Assembly (NCBI GenBank): GCA_964393115.1
Contig: CAYMST010000284.1
Span: 1-6,086 of the forward strand
Direction of reading: 5' to 3'
From: CAYMST01 sp964393115
Lineage (GTDB): Bacteria; Bacteroidota; Bacteroidia; Cytophagales; Cyclobacteriaceae
Length of the DNA: 6,086 nt
Shown here: one piece after another, positions 1 to 6,086 of the stretch
Numbering within the stretch: position 1 is the stretch's first letter
Layout of the letters: each line of letters starts with the position of its first letter
Notes under the pieces: generated by a model
The model's database searches: none
The model's input: the letters and a program-made list of their open reading frames with translations, nothing else
Told to the model about the DNA's origin: nothing
Program-made: the position numbers and the translations under genes

Positions 1-24
1 ATAATAACCTCAATCATAAGAAGC

Positions 25-55
25 GCCAATCTATTTTCGATAGAAATAGATTAGC
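25..55 (-). terminator. Hairpin after the second gene, probable transcript end
   Basis: On the minus strand GCTAATCTATTT (55-44) pairs with AAATAGATTGGC (36-25) around a 7-base loop: 12 pairs, one of them G-U. It begins 29 bases after the stop codon. An outer 6-bp pair (AATCAT 12-17 with ATGATT 63-68) can enclose it. The following transcript is only mildly U-rich (CTTCTTATGATT), so it may be a weak intrinsic terminator or a 3'-end stabilising hairpin. Confidence 0.45.
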
Positions 56-84
56 CACTCTCATGATTAAAAGATCCTAGTCTG

Positions 85-3000
85 TTAGTCACCCAACACT
101 ACTTTAACGTCTTGATAGTTACCATCAGTTAGGAACCTTAAAACGTACATTCCAGAAGGAACCTGAGGCAACGATATACTATTTATCAAGGGGTTAATCT
201 CACCATCCCAAACAATCTTACCAGAAAGGGTGGATAGCCTCAAACTCATTTCAGTAATATGCTCACTCCAATATAGTGTATTTTTATATTCGTATATCGA
301 GACTTCAAAATCATTCGTTAGTGCCGAAATCACTGAACCCGTTATAACTACCTCTTCCTCTGATTCTCCTGAGAGATTACCTACATAGACTGTGATTTTA
401 TTCGTCACAGCATTAATAGGAACCTTAATAATTAGCATAGTTCCGTTTCCTTCTGTTATATCATCATCAGCAATCTTTACTGATCCAATAAACACACTAT
501 CAACATTAATTAAGTTTCTTCCAGTTACTACTAAATTTTTGTTTACTTCTATTTCAAGAGGTAAGAATGAATTAATAATAGGAGTATTCGGATCAAGATC
601 ATTTTGCTCATTAATAATCTCTTGCAGCATGCTCAAATTTGTTATTTCACTTTCATCAGCGATTGCGGCAGCATATTGACCTAATTTGCCTTCAATTAGG
701 TTTTCTAAACCGAGACTCTCCAAATCACCAAACCCTATCAATTCAGTATCGGATGTAAGGGCAAACCGGTTTATTTTGTCCAAACCATTTTTGTTTATAC
801 CCTTTATCAGACTTTCTAAAGCAGCAATATCAGTAATACCACCAACTTCTCGAATTTCTTTCTGATAATCATATAAGTTGTGAGCAAAGACACTATCAAC
901 ACCAGCAGCTACCAATAGATCACTGGTAATCACATTTTCGTATCCGTTAGCAATAAGCTCAAGTACCTGCGAAGCAGCATCTGTTGAACCTGAAACTGCT
1001 GAATCAAATTTATGCTGTACTTGTCCTAGATTCTGAATTCCAGAAAGTGAAGCTAATATCGATTTGTAAGTAGCTAGATTTGATTCACTTACATCATTAA
1101 AACCTGCATCTTCAAGCTCCTGAACAGTTAAATCATCGGCGTCATTCGCCGTTGCATAGGCTCTTAAAACATTTAGCGCATCGTCTTTTGCAATCAATTC
1201 AGTCAAATCAATTTTGAAACCACCTGCTCCACCAGAGCCAGCGTATAGATATTTTGAATCCTTTGGATCAAACTCTAAGTGACTAAGTCTTCCGTATCGA
1301 ATATCGCTTTCACCAATAACTCTCCAAGAAGTACCTCCATCTTTGCTTATACCTAGTCCATATGGAGGACGGTAGTTTCCAAATATTTGCCCGGTCGCGG
1401 ATCCTAACGAAGCTAAAATTACATTTGAATTATCTGGATGAACCACCACAGCCGTAGCGCCGAAAATATTTGCATTATCCTCAAGTTTTTGTTGAAGTAA
1501 TGCCGATTTCGTTCCAGCATCTTTTGTTAATAGTGGTGTCCAGGTCACCCCACCATCAACACTCTTGTGAATTCCTCCTTGACTTGCTGAAGGTGTTACG
1601 GCTACGTACAATGTGTTTGAATTTGAGGGGTCAATAGTCAAATCCCGCGGGTCAACAAGTTCTGTTGTATTAATAGTCGTCCAATTAACTCCTGCGTCTG
1701 TAGACTTATAGATACGTCCATTCGATCCACTGATGGCACTTGCCACCGCATAGATTGTATCGGGATGTTGCTTGTCCAGTAAAAGTTGTCTGACTCGGTT
1801 ATTAGGGAATTGAGTGCCCAATTTTGTCCAGTTAACCCCAGCGTCAGTACTTTTAAGAATGGCATATCCTTTGCTATCCATACTCGTAACATATACGATT
1901 TTCTCATCGGTAGGATGAACTTCAAGGTTATGGTAGATACCGAACTCGGCATATTCATTATTTGTGTGCTTAGTTCCGTCTAGAACGATGTTCCAAGAAG
2001 CACCGTTATCATCGGATTTCTTAATCACATATCCATCTCCACCGGTGTATACACTTATATCGATTGCCGCATACGCATGATTGTTAGTAGCGAATTCAAT
2101 ATCCGTAACGGCTACCAAAAATTGCTTATCACCATTTCTGTTTTTAATGTCCTTACGCATATCAAAAGACTGATTTTCCCAACTAAGACCGCCATCGGTG
2201 CTTCGATACAAGCCGTTATCATATTGGGCCATAAATACCAATCCATCCACTGATGGTGAAGCTTTGACATAATCACTTACTGTAAAGTCAACACCAGTGT
2301 GTACATAAGGAGACTCACTATTGGAATATACATTAAACCAGTTAGCACCTCCATCTGTAGAACGATGAGACCAGTGCTCGCCAGCAATAAGGAATTGGTT
2401 ATCTAATGGAGAAAGGTCAAACCCATAAGCCTTTAGGAAGTTGGGACCATAAGATCCCCAGCCATGATCCCTTACTTTTCCTCTGTACGTATTTTCCCAC
2501 TGAACGCCAGCATTAGTCGTTTTCCAGATCGCGCCTGCTTCCGTACTTGCCATATAAACAGTATTTGGATCTTTCCAATCTACTTGTAAATGCCAAGGCT
2601 TTAAATCTTTTTCTTCGTAGGTGTATGGAATACCTGTTGTGGCTTCAGTAAATGTTTCCCCCATGTCTGTACTTTTATATACACCATGTTTATTGCCTAA
2701 TGCCAAAACAGTAACGTAGACCTCGTAGTTATTATCTGGATTAAAGGCTACAGCGGTTACTCTTTCATGCGGAAGCCCACTGTCCTGACGGGTCCAGTTT
2801 TCACCACCATCTTTCGAACGGTATAGTCCACGACTAGTGGCAGCAAAGAGCAACTTAGAAAATTCATTACCTACTACGAGCTGAAAAATATTAGCATTGG
2901 AAGGAATATCTCCTTCGTATGACTCACGAAGATTTACCCATGTCTTAGCCCTGTCTGTAGATTTGAATATTAGGCCTCTGCCATATTTTTCTTGTGCCTG

Positions 3001-3468
3001 GTCCCAACCTGCCTTGGAAGCATCCCTTCTATCACCAACACCAAAGTAGATGATGTCAGTGTTTTGTGGGTCACAAACAATAGTTTGAATGGCCATTGAA
3101 GAGGTAGATGATGAAGAGGTCTTATTAGGAAAAGCATCACTTTCCACGTCGACCCATGTCTCTCCTCGGTCAGTACTCATGTTTAGTGACCCTCGGGTAC
3201 CCAACAAGACAAGATTTTCGTCATCTGGATGTACAAATATTTCGGAGACATGATCTTGTGCTGTTTGATTATTCATGCGAAACCAAGACTGACCGTTATC
3301 ATCACTGGCATACAGACCAGATACATCAACACCAACCCAAATTCTTCCTGTTTGATCAATTTCATAGTCCATAAGTGAACCACCAAAACCCAATCCTAAT
3401 TGGGTAACCTGAGCCATCCCTACGAAGGATGATAATATGCTTATAACAAGTATGTTAATTTTCATCAT
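85..3468 (-). CDS. T9SS-exported Asp-box double-propeller protein with helical repeats and TIG domain, GH74/VPS10-like (1127 aa)
   Basis: Second gene of the pair. It starts at ATG-ATG (3468 or 3465; the first is used here) inside the end of the upstream gene. Signal peptide about 1-19, cleavage in GMA-QV. Residues 20-755 form the propeller part, with 13 Asp-boxes ending at Trp62, 105, 177 (Ala replaces Gly), 225, Phe273, Trp324, 377, 430, 492, 547, 596, 643 and 715; this number fits two propellers. GVDVSGLY (Asp48) and QYDNGLY (Asp417) occupy the places of the two GH74 catalytic aspartates. Residues 764-957 are three helical repeats, 961-1044 an IPT/TIG-like Ig fold, and about 1053-1127 a T9SS type A sorting domain ending in PSGMYVLRF...VKVVLGD. 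It is about 330 residues longer than its neighbour, all of it C-terminal additions. Predicted to be translocated by Sec, then carried over the outer membrane by T9SS and anchored or released. Sialidase- or sortilin-like annotations would come from the Asp-boxes alone; no sialidase FRIP motif was seen. The substrate is unknown. Confidence 0.92.
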   Translation of the reverse strand: MMKINILVISILSSFVGMAQVTQLGLGFGGSLMDYEIDQTGRIWVGVDVSGLYASDDNGQSWFRMNNQTAQDHVSEIFVHPDDENLVLLGTRGSLNMSTDRGETWVDVESDAFPNKTSSSSTSSMAIQTIVCDPQNTDIIYFGVGDRRDASKAGWDQAQEKYGRGLIFKSTDRAKTWVNLRESYEGDIPSNANIFQLVVGNEFSKLLFAATSRGLYRSKDGGENWTRQDSGLPHERVTAVAFNPDNNYEVYVTVLALGNKHGVYKSTDMGETFTEATTGIPYTYEEKDLKPWHLQVDWKDPNTVYMASTEAGAIWKTTNAGVQWENTYRGKVRDHGWGSYGPNFLKAYGFDLSPLDNQFLIAGEHWSHRSTDGGANWFNVYSNSESPYVHTGVDFTVSDYVKASPSVDGLVFMAQYDNGLYRSTDGGLSWENQSFDMRKDIKNRNGDKQFLVAVTDIEFATNNHAYAAIDISVYTGGDGYVIKKSDDNGASWNIVLDGTKHTNNEYAEFGIYHNLEVHPTDEKIVYVTSMDSKGYAILKSTDAGVNWTKLGTQFPNNRVRQLLLDKQHPDTIYAVASAISGSNGRIYKSTDAGVNWTTINTTELVDPRDLTIDPSNSNTLYVAVTPSASQGGIHKSVDGGVTWTPLLTKDAGTKSALLQQKLEDNANIFGATAVVVHPDNSNVILASLGSATGQIFGNYRPPYGLGISKDGGTSWRVIGESDIRYGRLSHLEFDPKDSKYLYAGSGGAGGFKIDLTELIAKDDALNVLRAYATANDADDLTVQELEDAGFNDVSESNLATYKSILASLSGIQNLGQVQHKFDSAVSGSTDAASQVLELIANGYENVITSDLLVAAGVDSVFAHNLYDYQKEIREVGGITDIAALESLIKGINKNGLDKINRFALTSDTELIGFGDLESLGLENLIEGKLGQYAAAIADESEITNLSMLQEIINEQNDLDPNTPIINSFLPLEIEVNKNLVVTGRNLINVDSVFIGSVKIADDDITEGNGTMLIIKVPINAVTNKITVYVGNLSGESEEEVVITGSVISALTNDFEVSIYEYKNTLYWSEHITEMSLRLSTLSGKIVWDGEINPLINSISLPQVPSGMYVLRFLTDGNYQDVKVVLGD
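88..312 (-). other. T9SS type A C-terminal sorting domain (residues ~1053-1127)
   Basis: The last 75 residues of the second gene have the pattern of the Por/T9SS sorting domain: a central LSTLSGKIVWDGE strand pair, then SLPQVPSGMYVLRF with the typical L-P-x-x-x-SG-x-Y-x-L/V-R core, a short DG turn and a final VKVVL strand. In known proteins this domain is recognised by the outer-membrane T9SS machinery and removed on export. The usual Asn-Pro near the start of the domain is absent, so the start is approximate. Confidence 0.82.
337..588 (-). other. IPT/TIG-like immunoglobulin-fold domain (residues ~961-1044)
   Basis: Residues 961-1044 of the second gene begin with PIINSFLPLEIEVNKNLVVTG and continue with RNL...DSVFIGSVKIA, a T-x-L-x-I-x-V-P strand and a closing NKITVYVGN...VVITG. 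This is the strand order of IPT/TIG domains (opening Pro-x-I, a G-x-N-L turn, a V-x-I/V-G turn, then a V-P strand). It most likely acts as a rigid spacer between the helical repeats and the sorting domain, or as a carbohydrate-contacting module. Confidence 0.65.
598..1179 (-). repeat. Three tandem helical protein repeats, 64-67 residues each (residues 764-957)
   Basis: Three copies follow one another between the propellers and the TIG domain. Anchor residues recur at fixed spacing: Gly789, Gly856, Gly920; Leu798, Leu865, Leu929; Tyr801, Tyr868, Tyr932; Ile811, Ile878, Ile942. The period is 67 then 64, while the internal spacing (Gly to Tyr 12, Tyr to Ile 10) is identical in all three. The consensus is roughly L-x3-G-x8-L-x2-Y-x9-I-x2-[LI] with a following amphipathic helix ending near Asn. 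The copies are strongly diverged in sequence, so this is an old duplication. I cannot assign it to a named family. Confidence 0.75.
3455..3468 (-). other. 14-base gene overlap, likely translational coupling
   Basis: The TAA of the first gene occupies 3455-3457, and the ATG-ATG of the second gene occupies 3463-3468 in another frame. No Shine-Dalgarno-like sequence precedes this start; the upstream stretch is A-rich (GAGAAAAACAA). Ribosomes ending the first gene would be placed to restart on the second, so both are expected to be made from one message in linked amounts. Confidence 0.7.
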
Positions 3469-5833
3469 TGCTTGTCAATTGTTTTTCTCTATCAATGTTT
3501 AACTCTCTCCTAACTGCACCTATACCTTGCGTAGCTAGATATAAGTAGGTTTTATCATTATTTTCATACACCTTAGAACGTCTAACAATAGAAAACTCTA
3601 AGTCTTCGGTGAAGTCTTCCCATTTGACTTCTCCGTTAGGTAATAGTTCTCCGTGAAATACACCATATCCGGTTTTTGGTCTGGACCAGCTATAATAATT
3701 AATGAAAATATGATTTTTATATGCTGTTAATCCTCCAGATAACAGGTTTTTAATATTAGTACTTCCGTACCATTTATTGTCTTTTAGATTAAATATGTCT
3801 TTTGGTGTCAAAATGGTCTTCCAATGTTTTCCTTGATCAACTGACATTAGCAAAGCATCGCCTTTCGCTTTATTAGCATCATCGCTTGCAACTGAACGAG
3901 TGACATAAAGTCGGCTTTGTCCTTGCCATTGCTCGGAATAAATATCGTTCATTTGATCTCCTTCTGCACTCATCAATTCGGTGAAGCTCCATAAATTTTC
4001 GTTATTCTTGACTCCTTTCCATATTCCACCCTTATTCCATCTAACGGTAATGTAAATTACATTTGGATCAATAGCGTCCGCCGCTATATCAAAAACAGAT
4101 TCCCCTTCCAATGGAGTTCCCTTAGTTATATTTATAACGCAATCAGGTGATTTTGTTTTAATGTAAGTCGACAAGTCATTAATAAGTAGTACACCAACTT
4201 GGTCTTGTCCCAAATAAACTTGATTTTGATCGTGGGGGTTAACTTTGACTTTAAAGATTGTTTTATAACTCAACCCGGCCAGTTTTTTCTTAGTACCTCC
4301 AATGAATTCCCATTTGTCTTTTGGTGTATGCGTTTTTAACTTTTTGATAAATATTCCACCTGCATTTCCACCTGCTCCATAACCATGCATACCATGAGCT
4401 ATCACAACAGGACCTGAGGGTAATAAACTAATGTCCGCGGCTTCACTTTTAGAAACCACTAAAGGTCTCAGCGGTCTCAAATCATTTGTCCAAGACTTAC
4501 CATGGTCCCAACTTTCCACAAATCCATTATCAGCTTGACATTGTAGGACGTAATTTTCATGTGCTACGACATCAAAATCAAACGTACACGCAGCGCCTGT
4601 ATGACGATAGGTTATAATTTTGGGATAGTTTTCAGTCTTGATGTTAAATGTATCTACAGGAGTGGAATACTTATTATACCAACCCTTTTGAGGCCAACCC
4701 TCTGTACTAGGATCACCCATAAACCATGTTTGAATACCTGTCGACCATAACTGTCGAGGCCACGACACCGGTGAATAATACGAAGTAAAAGCACCAGGTG
4801 CTGAATCGTCCCAACCTACGTCATATTGCCATCCATCACCATACCAAAAGACTCTCTCCCAAGTAAAGTCTTCCAATTCATTTTTCTTCCAAGTAAAAGT
4901 TCCTTCATAAAGCCCTTCTCTAACACCATTTTGACCAGAACCGACAAGTACCTTATGCAAACTATTGGACGAGCGTGGATCAACATGAGGTTTCCACCAT
5001 CTCATCTTCTTATTGTTAATGTTAAAACCATTTTTAGAGACATCAATCCAATCCTCACCATCAGTTGCTCTTGCAAATACCATTGCGTTTTTTTTGTGCT
5101 TGTCTACAGTGAAACAACCATATAAGACCTTTCCATCGGGAGAAAGTCCAGTTCCTAGGCAATAGGAGGTATTCTCCGGTGACGCTGTTAATGTCCAACT
5201 TTGACCTCCGTCCTCGGAAATATATATACCCGAATTAGCGCTTAGCCATACTTTACTGGGGTCACTCTTGGCAATATGAAAGTTGAACGTTTCTAAACAA
5301 CCGTCCTTAGCTTCATATTGAACAGCATTCCAAGAGTTCCCGCGGTCATTCGAAATGTAAATAACCCTTTCACCAGATGTCTTAACACCGGCGCGTTCTA
5401 TGGTCTTCATAGATTCTTCCCGCCAACCTGGACCTACAAAAATTTGGTTCGTATTGTAAGGATTAATGTAAATATTGTCTATGCTAACCTCCCCAATATC
5501 ATCTACAAAATCCCATGTATTACCTTCATCGTTTGTAATGTGTAAACCAACTACTGTTCCTGTGTAAATTCTTTTCTCGTCAACGTAATCAAAAGCAGAT
5601 GACATCGAAAAAGGATGCTTTAATTCGTGACCTATGAAGTGCCAGCTACTTGCATAATCTTCCGATAAATAATGACCTTCCATATCAGAATGAAAGATCA
5701 TTCTACCCGGACGATTTGGGTCAAGACTGACGTCTTGGACCTGACCTCCAAATCCATAATTAATACTTTCCCATTGTGCATTAGCAAGAGAAACAAAAGC
5801 AAAAAGGCATAGAATAGCAATCAATAAACGCAT
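3455..5833 (-). CDS. Exported Asp-box beta-propeller protein, GH74/VPS10-like (792 aa), no T9SS domain
   Basis: First gene of the pair. The ATG at 5833 is chosen because it opens directly onto a signal peptide (MRLLIAILCLFAFVSLANA, cleavage before Gln20); the frame stays open upstream only to a TTG at 5878, which would add 15 residues in front of the signal. Asp-box motifs (S/T-x-D-x-G-x-x-W) lie at residues 57-64 (degenerate), 100-107, 161-168, 206-213, 256-262 (degenerate), 441-448 and 664-671, as expected for a multi-bladed propeller. The N-terminal GFGG block (27-30) followed by SDMEG (Asp50), and the QADNG turn (Asp435), sit where GH74 enzymes have their two catalytic aspartates. Residues 315-385 hold ten tryptophans, which suits a glycan-binding cleft. 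The tail ends in a charged stretch with no T9SS or anchor domain, so the protein is predicted to be periplasmic. Being a propeller is well supported; enzyme activity is inference, and a non-catalytic binding or assembly role is equally possible. Confidence 0.88.
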   Translation of the reverse strand: MRLLIAILCLFAFVSLANAQWESINYGFGGQVQDVSLDPNRPGRMIFHSDMEGHYLSEDYASSWHFIGHELKHPFSMSSAFDYVDEKRIYTGTVVGLHITNDEGNTWDFVDDIGEVSIDNIYINPYNTNQIFVGPGWREESMKTIERAGVKTSGERVIYISNDRGNSWNAVQYEAKDGCLETFNFHIAKSDPSKVWLSANSGIYISEDGGQSWTLTASPENTSYCLGTGLSPDGKVLYGCFTVDKHKKNAMVFARATDGEDWIDVSKNGFNINNKKMRWWKPHVDPRSSNSLHKVLVGSGQNGVREGLYEGTFTWKKNELEDFTWERVFWYGDGWQYDVGWDDSAPGAFTSYYSPVSWPRQLWSTGIQTWFMGDPSTEGWPQKGWYNKYSTPVDTFNIKTENYPKIITYRHTGAACTFDFDVVAHENYVLQCQADNGFVESWDHGKSWTNDLRPLRPLVVSKSEAADISLLPSGPVVIAHGMHGYGAGGNAGGIFIKKLKTHTPKDKWEFIGGTKKKLAGLSYKTIFKVKVNPHDQNQVYLGQDQVGVLLINDLSTYIKTKSPDCVINITKGTPLEGESVFDIAADAIDPNVIYITVRWNKGGIWKGVKNNENLWSFTELMSAEGDQMNDIYSEQWQGQSRLYVTRSVASDDANKAKGDALLMSVDQGKHWKTILTPKDIFNLKDNKWYGSTNIKNLLSGGLTAYKNHIFINYYSWSRPKTGYGVFHGELLPNGEVKWEDFTEDLEFSIVRRSKVYENNDKTYLYLATQGIGAVRRELNIDREKQLTSNDEN

Positions 5834-6086
5834 GAAGCAATTGAAATTATGTAACCAAAAACTAATCGTTGTGAACAAGTTATCTTACCAAGTCAACATT
5901 TTTTGTTGATGTGGATATAGTTTTAGAATAGTGACGTTTGTAAAAATAGTTAAAGAACACAAATCTTCGCTCATCAGCACTAATTTCCTGTCGAACGGAA
6001 TTCTTGCGGGGTGCGGCCTGAACTGCAAACGACAGCAAGTGACTGGCAAATTCTTATCCGTGTTCATTTGCGTTCATTCGCGGTAG
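5834..6086. other. Gene-free leader upstream of the operon
   Basis: This 253-base stretch holds no convincing gene. The part next to the first gene is AT-rich (18 of 60 bases G+C in 5881-5940) and should contain the promoter, but I find no clean match to the Bacteroidota -33/-7 pattern (TTTG and TAnnTTTG) at proper spacing; TAGTTTTT at 5858-5865 on the minus strand is the nearest -7 match and has no good -33 partner. A 6-bp inverted repeat (TCAACA...TGTTGA, 5893-5909) lies in the middle. The outer part is GC-richer (32 of 60 bases in 6001-6060). Confidence 0.5.
6051..6083. repeat. Short tandem repeat of period 10 at the window edge
   Basis: TGTTCATTTG (6061-6070) and CGTTCATTCG (6071-6080) match at 8 of 10 positions, preceded by a weaker copy (TTCTTATCCG) and followed by a partial CGG. 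The wording, of the type CCGTGTTCATnnGCGTTCATnCGCGGT, resembles a short intergenic repeat I recall from Bacteroidota and related genomes. It runs off the window, so its full length is unknown. Confidence 0.45.

Noticed and set aside
392..679. 95-codon plus-strand open frame, and other plus-strand frames inside the two large genes
   Set aside because: They lie antisense to strongly supported domains and show no coherent protein features; the hydrophobic stretches reflect complementary reading of the sense genes.
1110..1150. EF-hand or dockerin-like calcium loop near NDADDLTVQEL
   Set aside because: The central Gly and the position-12 acidic residue are missing, and the stretch is better explained as part of the helical repeat.
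1638..1958. 106-codon minus-strand frame inside the second gene
   Set aside because: It is a shifted frame across the Asp-box repeats of the real protein, with no own start context.
85..3468. Sialidase function suggested by the many Asp-boxes
   Set aside because: Asp-boxes are structural and shared by several propeller families; no FRIP motif or arginine triad is recognisable, and the blade number is too high for one six-bladed sialidase.
5834..5878. N-terminal extension of the upstream protein by 15 residues from a TTG codon
   Set aside because: The start would be TTG, and the added residues precede a complete signal peptide that begins at the ATG at 5833.
5893..5909. TCAACA-TTTTT-TGTTGA hairpin as a terminator or operator
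   Set aside because: Only six pairs, no following T-tract on the minus strand, and no second copy; it may be chance in AT-rich DNA.
5885..6067. 60-codon minus-strand open frame upstream of the operon
   Set aside because: It starts inside the period-10 repeat, has no recognisable domain, signal or ribosome site, and its composition shifts with the underlying GC change; it looks like chance.

Overview
The window reads as a piece of a Bacteroidota chromosome, probably a marine Cytophagales-like lineage (the phylum is well supported, the order is a guess). The reasons are an AT-rich sequence, no Shine-Dalgarno sequence before either gene, Sec signal peptides ending just before Gln, and a C-terminal domain of the type IX secretion system (T9SS), which is restricted to this phylum.

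Both real genes lie on the minus strand, so the reading order runs from high to low coordinates. Positions 5834-6086 hold no convincing gene: an AT-rich leader and, at the right edge, a GC-richer block ending in a short tandem repeat. Positions 3455-5833 encode a 792-residue exported protein made of Asp-box (BNR/VPS10-like) beta-propeller repeats. Its stop overlaps the start of the second gene by 14 bases. Positions 85-3468 encode a 1127-residue exported protein: a similar double propeller with 13 Asp-boxes, then three copies of a 64-67-residue helical repeat, an IPT/TIG-like Ig-fold domain and a T9SS sorting domain. A 12-bp hairpin 29 bases beyond its stop probably marks the end of the transcript.

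The two proteins are diverged paralogues. Their N-termini share a GFGG...D...D block at identical numbering, and both place Asp-containing turns where glycoside hydrolase family 74 (GH74, xyloglucanase-type) enzymes carry their two catalytic aspartates. The best-supported reading is a co-translated pair of exported propeller proteins that may bind or cleave a polysaccharide. Only the second carries a T9SS signal, so one is predicted to be periplasmic and the other surface-exposed or released. The substrate cannot be read from the sequence, and no transporter, regulator or SusC/SusD gene is visible in the window.
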